From: an uncultured Kouleothrix sp.
GTDB lineage: Bacteria; Chloroflexota; Chloroflexia; Chloroflexales; Roseiflexaceae
DNA: 5,786 bases
Assembly: GCA_937858455.1 (NCBI GenBank)
Contig: CALLYN010001074.1
Span: forward strand, 1-5,786
Reading direction: 5' to 3'
Shown piece after piece: positions 1 to 5,284 of the stretch (the first letter of the stretch is position 1; every line of letters begins with the position of its first letter). Below the pieces are notes generated by a model. The model was not told the origin of the DNA, ran no database searches, and saw only the letters and a list, made by a program, of their open reading frames with translations. A program made the translations under genes and the position numbers.

Positions 1-698
1 TCACCGCCAGCCCCGGCGAAACGATCGCGATCGTCGGGCAGACCGGCAGCGGCAAAACGACGCTCACCAAGCTGGTGAATCGCACCTACGACGCGTCGGG
101 CGGGCAGGTGCTGATCGACGGCGTCGACGTGCGCGCGTGGAGCCTGCAGTCGCTGCGCTCGCAGATCTCGACGATCGAGCAGGATATCTTCCTGTTCTCG
201 CGCTCGATCGCCGAAAACATCGGCTTTGGCGCGGCAGGCAGCGCTACCCGCGAGCAGATCGAGCAGGCCGCGCGCGAGGCCCAGGCGCACGACTTCATTA
301 TGCAGATGCCCGAGGGCTACGATACGGTGATTGGCGAGCGCGGCGTGACGCTCTCGGGCGGCCAGCGCCAGCGCATCGCGATCGCGCGCGCGTTCCTCAC
401 CAACCCGCGCATCCTGATCCTCGACGACTCGACCAGCGCGATCGACAGCGCCACCGAAGACCTGATCCAGCAGGCCATGCGCCGCATCCAGCAAGGCCGC
501 ACCACCCTGCTGATCACCCACCGGATCTCGCAGATCCGCTGGGCCGACCGCATCCTGGTGCTGCGGCGTGGCCGGCTGGTGGCCCAGGGCACCCACGACG
601 AGCTGATTGCCTCCAGCGAGGCCTACCGCCGAATCTTCGCGCACTACGAGCGCGCCAAGCCCGCCGCACCTCAGCCGGCCGATCACGATGGAGCATAG
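1..698 (+). CDS. ABC exporter subunit, ATPase domain only (5'-partial), degenerate catalytic Glu
   Basis: This is the C-terminal 231 residues of an ABC exporter ATP-binding subunit; the left edge cuts off the membrane domain, and in-frame codons begin at base 3. Seen in order: Walker [10 protein letters not shown] (nt 36-62), Q-loop Gln in TIEQD (nt 180-182), signature LSGGQRQ (from nt 351), Walker B ILILD followed by Asp (GAC, nt 426-428), D-loop SAID, and H-loop His in ITHR (nt 519-521). The residue after the Walker B Asp is normally the catalytic Glu, so this subunit's own ATP site should hydrolyse poorly. Such Asp substitution is known in one half of heterodimeric exporters such as TM287 of TM287/288. 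The canonical LSGGQ would complete the active site of the partner encoded at 1496-3397. The protein should sit on the cytoplasmic face of the inner membrane. The stop lies 3 nt before the phosphatase start, so co-transcription is likely. Substrate unknown. Confidence 0.95.
   Translation, partial: TASPGETIAIVGQTGSGKTTLTKLVNRTYDASGGQVLIDGVDVRAWSLQSLRSQISTIEQDIFLFSRSIAENIGFGAAGSATREQIEQAAREAQAHDFIMQMPEGYDTVIGERGVTLSGGQRQRIAIARAFLTNPRILILDDSTSAIDSATEDLIQQAMRRIQQGRTTLLITHRISQIRWADRILVLRRGRLVAQGTHDELIASSEAYRRIFAHYERAKPAAPQPADHDGA
690..693 (+). promoter_or_regulatory. Ribosome binding site of the phosphatase gene
   Basis: GGAG lies 8 nt before the ATG at 702, inside the last codons of the upstream ABC gene. 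It supports this start and suggests translational coupling of the two genes. Confidence 0.65.
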
Positions 699-701
699 AG
701 A

Positions 702-1445
702 ATGACCGACCAGAACGCCCTCGAACGCCACCTTGCCCTGGAAGGCAGCTACAACATCCGCGATGTGGGCGGCTACATCACCGCCGATGGCCAGCGCGTG
801 CGCTGGCGCCGGCTGCTGCGCTCCGATAGCCTTCACGCGCTGACGCCCGCCGGCCAGCAGGCGCTGCGCGGCCACGGCCTGCGCACGATCATCGACCTGC
901 GCCGGCCCTCCGAGGCCAGCCAGAGGCCAAATGTGTTCGCCGCCGCCAGCGGGATGATCTATCGCAACCTGCCACTATTCGACGACGAGGCCGCGCCAAC
1001 GATCGACGCGCCGGCCGATACGCTCGAAGAGCTCTACACCCGCTACGTCGACGGCTGCCAGCCCCAGCTGCGCGCGATCCTGGCGACGATCGCCGGCGCC
1101 GCCACCGCGCCCCTGCTGGTGCACTGCGCCGTCGGCAAGGACCGCACCGGCCTGGTGATCGCGCTGACGCTCGGCGCGCTGGGGGTCGAGCCTGCAACCA
1201 TCGCCGACGACTACGCGCTGAGCCACGCCCGCCTCGCGCCGCTGTTCGCGCTCGAGCGGCCGTCGGTCGCCGCCGAAAACCACGCGCGCTACGACCGCAT
1301 GGTGCAGTCGCCGCGCGAAACCATGCTGCACGTGCTGGCGCATATCGGCGCGCACTACGGCGGCCTGAGCCAGTACATCGCCACGCTCGGCGTCAGCGCC
1401 GAGCAGGTAGCGCTCCTGCGCGAGCACCTGCTCGAAAGCGCCTGA
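702..1445 (+). CDS. Tyrosine-protein phosphatase, Y_phosphatase3 (PTP/DSP-like) family
   Basis: A 247-residue cytoplasmic protein with no signal peptide or membrane segment. The P-loop VHCAVGKDRTG (residues 140-150) has the C-x5-R signature of cysteine phosphatases, with nucleophile Cys142 and phosphate-binding Arg148. The Lys in GKDRTG is typical of the bacterial PF13350 family (MptB/PtpB-like), which can act on phosphotyrosine and sometimes on phosphoinositides or other phosphoresidues. Other family marks are NIRDVGGY (18-25), LLRSDSLHALT (38-48), the RTIIDLRRPSE strand-turn (61-71), and C-terminal ADDYALS (168-174) and YGGLSQYIATLG (219-230). Length is normal for the family. The gene follows the first ABC subunit by 3 nt and precedes the second by 50 nt, so it separates two probable partner subunits. 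Its role there is not evident; acting on a regulatory phosphorylation linked to transport would be pure inference. Family assignment is firm, substrate unknown. Confidence 0.93.
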   Translation: MTDQNALERHLALEGSYNIRDVGGYITADGQRVRWRRLLRSDSLHALTPAGQQALRGHGLRTIIDLRRPSEASQRPNVFAAASGMIYRNLPLFDDEAAPTIDAPADTLEELYTRYVDGCQPQLRAILATIAGAATAPLLVHCAVGKDRTGLVIALTLGALGVEPATIADDYALSHARLAPLFALERPSVAAENHARYDRMVQSPRETMLHVLAHIGAHYGGLSQYIATLGVSAEQVALLREHLLESA

Positions 1446-1495
1446 CCCACGCCGCTCTGCCGAGGCCGCCGGCAAACGCATAAGGGATACGCTCT

Positions 1496-3397
1496 ATGGG
1501 ATTTGTGCTCGACGGCCTCGAGGCCGAAGACTACGACCGCAACTACCGCGACAGCGCGCTGGTGCGCCGCATCGGCACGTACTTCCGCCCGCACACCCGC
1601 ACCATGGCGATCGTCGCCGGTATGGTCGCGCTCGGCACCCTGGCCGAAACGATCATCCCGGTGATCATCTCGCGCGGCATCGACGCGCTGGCCGGCAACC
1701 CCGCCACCCAGCTGGCGCTCGCGCTCGGCGGCGCCGTGCTGGTGCTCGGCTCGCTCGGCTGGTTCTTCAACTTCATCCGCCAGACGCTGGCCGCGCGCGT
1801 GGTGGGCAACGTGGTGCTGAAGCTGCGCGAAGACGCATTCGCGGCGGTGATCGAGCGCGACATGTCGTTCTACGACCGGTTCTCTTCGGGCAAGATCGTC
1901 AGCCGCGTGACATCCGACACCCAGGATTTCTCGAACGTGGTCACGCTGACGATCGACCTGATCAGCCAGTTCCTGCTGGTGCTGATCATCACGATCGTGC
2001 TGTTCACGATCAACGTGAGCCTGGCCCTGCTGGTGCTGGCCGTCACACCGGTGGTGTTCGCCGCCGCGCTCAGCTTTCGCCGGATCGCGCGCTGGAGCAC
2101 CCAGCGCGGCCAGCGCGCCACCGCCGAAGTCAACGCCGCCATCCAAGAGACGGTGAGCGGTATTGCGGTGGCCAAGAGCTTCCGCCAGGAGGCGGCGATC
2201 TACGACGATTTCCGCAAGACCAACGCGCTGGCCTACCGCGTGCGGCTGCTGCGCGGCCTGGTGCTCAACACGATCTTCCCAACGCTCGATATTATCAGCG
2301 GCGTGGTCACGACGCTGGTGGTGTACTACGGCGGCCGGCGCGTGCTCGGCGGCACGCTCACCAGCGGCGAGTGGTACCTGTTCGTGCAGACGCTGAATAT
2401 TTTTCTGTACCCGCTCACCAGCATCGCCTCGTTCTGGAGCCAGTTCCAGCAGGGCCTCTCGGCCAGCGAGCGCGTGTTCGCGCTGATCGACGCCGAGCCG
2501 AGGGTCGTGCAGACCGACGCGGTCGCGCTGCCGCGGCTGCGCGGCGAGATCGCCTTCGAGCACGTTTCGTTCAGCTACGGCGACCCATCAAAGCAGAACG
2601 ACCAAGCCGGCGAAGGCACGATCGCACACGCGACCGACATCGACGATCATCATTCATCCTTCGTCCTCAGAGGCTTCGACCTGCACATTCGCCCGGGCGA
2701 AACACTGGCGATTGTCGGGCATACGGGCGCGGGGAAATCGAGCCTGGCGCGGCTGATCACGCGCTTCTACGAGTTTCAGGGCGGGCGCATCCTGATCGAC
2801 GGCCGCGACATCCGCACGCTCAGCCTGGCCCAGTACCGAGGCCAGCTTGGGCTGGTGCCGCAGGTGCCGTTTCTGTTCTCGGGCAGCGTCGCCGAGAATA
2901 TCCGCTACGGCCGCCCCAACGCCAGCGACGCCGACGTGGCCCAGGCCGCCCACAAGCTCGGCGGCGGCGAGTGGATCGACGACCTGCCGCGCGGCCTCGA
3001 AACCGATGTGGGCGAGCGCGGCGCGCGGCTCTCGCTCGGCCAGCGCCAGCTGGTGGCGCTCGCGCGCGTGCTGCTGCAGGATCCGTCGATCTTCATCCTC
3101 GACGAGGCTACCGCCAGCATCGACCCGTTCACCGAGGCGCAGATCCAGGAGGGCCTCGACATGATCATGCGCCAGCGCACCAGCATAATCATCGCCCACC
3201 GGCTCTCGACCGTGCGCGCCGCCGATCGGATCATCGTGATGCAGGCCGGGCGGATCATCGAGCAGGGCAGCCACGACGAGCTGCTGGCGCGCGGCGGCCA
3301 CTACGCCGAGCTGTACAACGCCTACTTCCGCCACCAGAGCCTCGAGTACATCGAGCAGGTCGGCGCGTTCGGCCATGAGCGCGCTCCGGCCCGCTAG
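1496..3397 (+). CDS. ABC exporter subunit, full-length (TMD-NBD), catalytic-Glu half with degenerate signature
   Basis: A 633-residue half-transporter. The N-terminal part (about 35-315) is an ABC_membrane exporter domain with about six hydrophobic segments (near 37-59, 72-95, 151-172, 175-194, 255-279, 290-312) and the usual [18 protein letters not shown] coupling region (125-142). The ATPase domain has A-loop Tyr361, Walker [10 protein letters not shown] (408-416), Q-loop Gln456, signature LSLGQRQ (512-518), Walker B IFILDE with catalytic Glu537, D-loop SID (541-543) and His568. The signature lacks its second Gly (LSLGQ for LSGGQ). This complements the subunit at 1-698 and points to an inner-membrane heterodimeric exporter with one active ATP site, as in BmrCD or TM287/288. 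Residues about 364-388 are an unusual insertion after the A-loop. The start is set by AAGGGA (1482-1487), 8 nt upstream of the ATG. Multidrug or lipid export is typical of the family; the actual substrate cannot be told. Confidence 0.95.
   Translation: MGFVLDGLEAEDYDRNYRDSALVRRIGTYFRPHTRTMAIVAGMVALGTLAETIIPVIISRGIDALAGNPATQLALALGGAVLVLGSLGWFFNFIRQTLAARVVGNVVLKLREDAFAAVIERDMSFYDRFSSGKIVSRVTSDTQDFSNVVTLTIDLISQFLLVLIITIVLFTINVSLALLVLAVTPVVFAAALSFRRIARWSTQRGQRATAEVNAAIQETVSGIAVAKSFRQEAAIYDDFRKTNALAYRVRLLRGLVLNTIFPTLDIISGVVTTLVVYYGGRRVLGGTLTSGEWYLFVQTLNIFLYPLTSIASFWSQFQQGLSASERVFALIDAEPRVVQTDAVALPRLRGEIAFEHVSFSYGDPSKQNDQAGEGTIAHATDIDDHHSSFVLRGFDLHIRPGETLAIVGHTGAGKSSLARLITRFYEFQGGRILIDGRDIRTLSLAQYRGQLGLVPQVPFLFSGSVAENIRYGRPNASDADVAQAAHKLGGGEWIDDLPRGLETDVGERGARLSLGQRQLVALARVLLQDPSIFILDEATASIDPFTEAQIQEGLDMIMRQRTSIIIAHRLSTVRAADRIIVMQAGRIIEQGSHDELLARGGHYAELYNAYFRHQSLEYIEQVGAFGHERAPAR
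2585..2659 (+). other. In-frame insertion (~25 codons) within the ATPase domain of the second ABC subunit
   Basis: Between the A-loop FSYGD (359-363) and VLRGFDL (390-396), exporters usually have only a few residues. Here about 25 hydrophilic residues intervene, rich in Asp and His near the end (HATDIDDHH). I count 43 G/C of 75 bases, and 9 of 25 codons end in A or T, unlike the flanking gene. The end of the segment and the bases just after it form a two-copy heptamer, TTCATCC (2653-2659) then TTCGTCC (2660-2666), and the nearby Arg392 uses AGA. It stays in frame and would form a surface loop. It may derive from a short repeat that entered the gene; function unknown. The exact boundaries are approximate. 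Confidence 0.6.
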
Positions 3398-3426
3398 CCG
3401 CCGCGCCCCGTGAAAGAAAAAGCGGT

Positions 3427-4242
3427 ATGAGCGAAGCCGATGTCATTCAGGCGCATCAGAGCGGCCCCGTCACCACGGCGTCGCTGATCGCCGACCTTCG
3501 GGCGCTGGGCGTGCAGCCGGGCATGACCCTGCTGGTGCACTCGTCGCTCAGCCGGCTCGGCTGGGTCTGCGGCGGGCCGGTTGCGGTGATCCTGGCGCTC
3601 CAAAACCTGCTCGGCGCCGAGGGCACGCTGGTGATGCCGACGCACAGCTCCGACCTCTCGAATCCCGGTGTGTGGCAGAACCCGCCCGTGCCCGAAGCCT
3701 GGTGGGAGCCGATCCGCGCGGCCATGCCGGCCTACGACCCCGACCTGACGCCGACGCGCCAGATGGGCGCGATCGCCGAGACCTTCCGCAAGGGCGCGGG
3801 GGTGCTGCGCAGCGCCCACCCGAGCGACTCGTTCGCCGCCTGGGGCCGCCATGCCGCGCCGATCACCGGCGGCCACGCGCTCAGCAACGGCCTGGGCGAA
3901 ACCTCGCCGCTCGCGCGGATCTACGATCTGGGCGGCCACGTGCTGCTGCTCGGCGTCGGGCACGGCAACAACACCTCGCTGCACCTGGCCGAATACCGCG
4001 CGAACTTCTTCGGCAAAGGCCCCGAGACCCGCCACGCCCCGGTGATGCTGGATGGCCGGCGCCAGTGGGCCGCCTACGACGATATCGTGTTCGACTCCGA
4101 CGACTTCCCGGCGATCGGCGGCGACTTCGCCCGCGACACCGGCCTGGTGCGCCAGGGCAGCGTCGGCGCCGCCACGGCCCTGCTTATGCCCCAGCGCGCG
4201 CTGATCGACTACGCCGTGCCCTGGATGGAAGCGAACCGGTAG
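3427..4242 (+). CDS. AAC(3)-family aminoglycoside N(3)-acetyltransferase-like protein
   Basis: A 271-residue soluble protein matching the antibiotic_NAT (AAC(3)) family in length and motifs: [13 protein letters not shown] (38-50, the acetyl-CoA-binding end of the fold), GTLVMPTHS (66-74), [12 protein letters not shown] (103-114), [13 protein letters not shown] (128-140) and [17 protein letters not shown] (from about 173 to Glu189). Members transfer acetyl from acetyl-CoA, classically to the 3-amino group of 2-deoxystreptamine aminoglycosides. The family also includes YokD/FrbF-like enzymes acting on other amines, so resistance is possible but not proven. It follows the ABC exporter by 29 nt with no visible terminator, suggesting an operon. 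No strong Shine-Dalgarno is visible (only a GAAAGAAAA stretch before the ATG), so translation may depend on coupling. The last 34 nt overlap the 3' end of the opposite-strand nth-like gene. Confidence 0.92.
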   Translation: MSEADVIQAHQSGPVTTASLIADLRALGVQPGMTLLVHSSLSRLGWVCGGPVAVILALQNLLGAEGTLVMPTHSSDLSNPGVWQNPPVPEAWWEPIRAAMPAYDPDLTPTRQMGAIAETFRKGAGVLRSAHPSDSFAAWGRHAAPITGGHALSNGLGETSPLARIYDLGGHVLLLGVGHGNNTSLHLAEYRANFFGKGPETRHAPVMLDGRRQWAAYDDIVFDSDDFPAIGGDFARDTGLVRQGSVGAATALLMPQRALIDYAVPWMEANR

Positions 4243-4880
4243 AAGTCGCACAGGTCGCGCAGCGGGCACGCCGCGCAGGCCGGGCGCTGGGCGTGGCACA
4301 CCTGCCGGCCGTGCCTGATCATGGCGATGTGAAAGGTGTAGATCTGCTCGGGCGCCAGCGCGGCCTCAAGCTGTTCATGCGCCAGCTCGGCGCTCACGCG
4401 CGGGCCGATCAGCCCTAGCCGCCCGGCTACACGGTGCACGTGCGTGTCGACTGGCAGCGCCGGCCGGCCAAGCGCGAACAGCAGCACGCATGCCGCCGTC
4501 TTCGGCCCAATCCCGTCGAGCGCGGTCAGCCAGCGCTTGGCCTCGGGCAGCGGCAGGCCGGCCAGGAAGTCGAGCCGCAGCTCGCCCCGCCGCCGCACGA
4601 TCTCGCGGAGCGTCCGCTTGATCCGCGGCGCCTTCATGCGGCCTAGCCCGGCCGGCTTGATCGCCTCGTAGATCTCGTCCTCTGACGCATCCAGCAGCTC
4701 TTCCCAATGTGGGTATAGTGCCCGCAGCCGCTCGTAAGCCCGGCCGCTGTTCAGATCGGTCGTGCTCTGCGAGAGGATCGTGGCCACCAGCTCGCCCACC
4801 GGGTCGTCGCCGGGCGGCCGCACCAGAAAGCCATACACATCGCGCAGCCGCGCGTACACCGCCTGCACTCGCTCGGCCAT
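4209..4880 (-). CDS. nth: Endonuclease III-family DNA glycosylase/AP lyase
   Basis: A 223-residue base-excision repair enzyme with the chosen start (E. coli Nth has 211). It contains the helix-hairpin-helix LDGIGPKTA (121-129) with catalytic Lys127, the PVDTHVHR loop with catalytic Asp145, and the C-terminal 4Fe-4S ligands Cys195, 202, 205 and 211 in C-x6-C-x2-C-x5-C spacing. The family removes oxidised pyrimidines and cuts the abasic site. The helix carrying LSQSTTD (36-42) differs from E. coli LSAQATD, where Gln enters the DNA stack; this pattern resembles Nth-like proteins of archaea and deep-branching bacteria, so base preference may differ. The start at 4880 is preferred over an in-frame ATG at 4955 because AGGAG precedes it, the extra 25 residues look non-conserved and basic, and a TATAAT lies inside that extension. 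It converges on and overlaps the acetyltransferase gene. The gene symbol is by family only. Confidence 0.93.
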   Translation of the reverse strand: MAERVQAVYARLRDVYGFLVRPPGDDPVGELVATILSQSTTDLNSGRAYERLRALYPHWEELLDASEDEIYEAIKPAGLGRMKAPRIKRTLREIVRRRGELRLDFLAGLPLPEAKRWLTALDGIGPKTAACVLLFALGRPALPVDTHVHRVAGRLGLIGPRVSAELAHEQLEAALAPEQIYTFHIAMIRHGRQVCHAQRPACAACPLRDLCDFYRFASIQGTA

Positions 4881-4890
4881 ATATCGCTTA

Positions 4891-4895
4891 CTCCT
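4891..4895 (-). promoter_or_regulatory. Ribosome binding site deciding the endonuclease III start
   Basis: AGGAG on the minus strand (CTCCT on +) stands 10 nt before the ATG at 4880-4878. The spacing is slightly long, but it is the best Shine-Dalgarno near any in-frame start of this gene. Confidence 0.6.
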
Positions 4896-4944
4896 GCGCG
4901 CCGCGCACAGGCCCCGTTTGCCCGCCGCCGGCGCGTATGGCGCA

Positions 4945-4950
4945 ATTATA
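4945..4950 (-). promoter_or_regulatory. Candidate -10 element for the endonuclease III gene
   Basis: A perfect TATAAT on the minus strand (ATTATA on +), about 65 nt before the preferred start. No good TTGACA-like -35 occurs at 16-18 nt spacing; that position reads GGAACG. Transcription would start near 4938, giving an untranslated leader of about 57 nt. The perfect 16-bp inverted repeat begins about 25 nt upstream of it. Confidence 0.45.
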
Positions 4951-4974
4951 GCCACTCCGTTTGATCACGTTCCT

Positions 4975-5024
4975 TTTGTTTCTGCGATGCCGAGCGAGGC
5001 CGCGCAGTGCATCGCAGAAACAAA
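4975..5024. repeat. Perfect 16-bp inverted repeat (18-nt spacer)
   Basis: TTTGTTTCTGCGATGC (4975-4990) is exactly reverse-complemented by 5009-5024. The 18-nt G/C-rich spacer contains GAGCGAGG. The arms could form a strong hairpin in RNA or a cruciform in DNA. No U-tract follows on either strand and it lies between divergent genes, so a terminator role is unlikely. It may be a REP-like palindrome or an operator region upstream of the nth-like promoter. Confidence 0.85.
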
Positions 5025-5064
5025 CATGACTGACGCAGTTGGCGTGCTCAGCCTTCGGCAGAAT

Positions 5065-5107
5065 TGTATGCGATTTTTCCGCGCGGAGCGTGAAAAAATC
5101 GTATGCA
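5065..5107. repeat. Long imperfect hairpin
   Basis: TGTATGCGATTTTT (5065-5078) pairs with AAAAATCGTATGCA on the right side (to 5107), with two G-U wobbles and one extra A in the six-A run. C5079-G5092 adds a pair, then CGC (5080-5082) pairs with GCG (5088-5090) around a GCGGA loop, with T5091 bulged. The pairing is clear, the role is not. No U-tract follows on + (GAAGATGG). It shares a TGCGAT left-arm core and a GAGCG in the central part with the palindrome at 4975-5024, so the two may be related elements. Confidence 0.7.
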
Positions 5108-5221
5108 GAAGATGGAGAAAGACCATGCTGCCGCAGGCTCAAACTCGCCGACTGAGGAAGCCAAAGAGCGTACGTGCGTAGCTCCTATTAGCATTCCATG
5201 GCCGATCGCGCCGCCGCCAGG

Positions 5222-5250
5222 TTGCCAGAATGCCGGTTTCGTGCTAGGGT
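5222..5250 (+). promoter_or_regulatory. Candidate promoter for the HEPN-like gene
   Basis: TTGCCA (5222-5227) is followed after exactly 17 nt by TAGGGT (5245-5250), preceded by TGC, an extended -10 TGN. The -35 matches consensus at five of six bases; the -10 matches at three of six. Transcription would begin near 5257 and give a leader of about 28 nt holding the GAGGAG ribosome binding site. Confidence 0.45.
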
Positions 5251-5272
5251 ATGGCAGCCGCCGCTAGCCCCC

Positions 5273-5278
5273 GAGGAG
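5273..5278 (+). promoter_or_regulatory. Strong ribosome binding site of the HEPN-like gene
   Basis: GAGGAG stands 6 nt before the ATG at 5285, the best Shine-Dalgarno match in the window. It fixes the start of an open frame that has no stop before the window end. Confidence 0.75.
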
Positions 5279-5284
5279 CCACCG

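Larger units (their letters stand above)
4881..5284. other. Divergent intergenic region with two palindromes and outward-facing promoters
   Basis: About 400 nt separate the minus-strand endonuclease III start from the plus-strand HEPN-like gene. No convincing gene is seen: short open frames here lack family motifs and the GC3 signature of the neighbours. The stretch from roughly 4940 to 5200 is visibly richer in A/T than the genes. It holds a minus-strand TATAAT (4945-4950), a perfect inverted repeat (4975-5024), a second long hairpin (5065-5107), and a plus-strand promoter candidate (5222-5250). The stretch 5110-5220 shows nothing I can assign. Confidence 0.7.

Noticed and set aside
1446..1495. 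Possible terminator or internal promoter between the phosphatase and second ABC genes
   Set aside because: Only a short G/C-rich self-complementary patch (GCCGAGGCCGCCGGC) with no T-tract, and no -35/-10 pair.
1355..2563. Long minus-strand open frame of 402 codons opposite the second ABC gene
   Set aside because: It is antisense to a clear ABC exporter with intact motifs. Its composition (His, Glu, Arg, Ala, Gln-rich) is that of a high-GC shadow frame, with no family motif.
2371..3378. Plus-strand 335-codon open frame in another phase of the second ABC gene
   Set aside because: Arg/Ala/Pro-rich shadow; the overlapping frame encodes all ABC motifs in order.
3394..4299. Minus-strand open frame of 301 codons opposite the acetyltransferase
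   Set aside because: Shadow of the AAC(3)-like gene; Arg/Gly/Val-rich, no motifs, and it would overlap the true endonuclease III gene 3' end in another frame.
4975..5107. The two hairpins as rho-independent terminators
   Set aside because: No U-tract follows either hairpin on either strand, and the flanking genes diverge, so nothing ends here.
4762..5142. Small open frames on both strands through the intergenic palindromes
   Set aside because: They run through the inverted repeats, lack GC3 bias and good ribosome binding sites, and show no recognisable domain.
4956..5284. tRNA, CRISPR array or insertion-sequence remnant in the intergenic region
   Set aside because: No cloverleaf, no regularly spaced direct repeats, and no transposase fragment or target-site duplication could be recognised.
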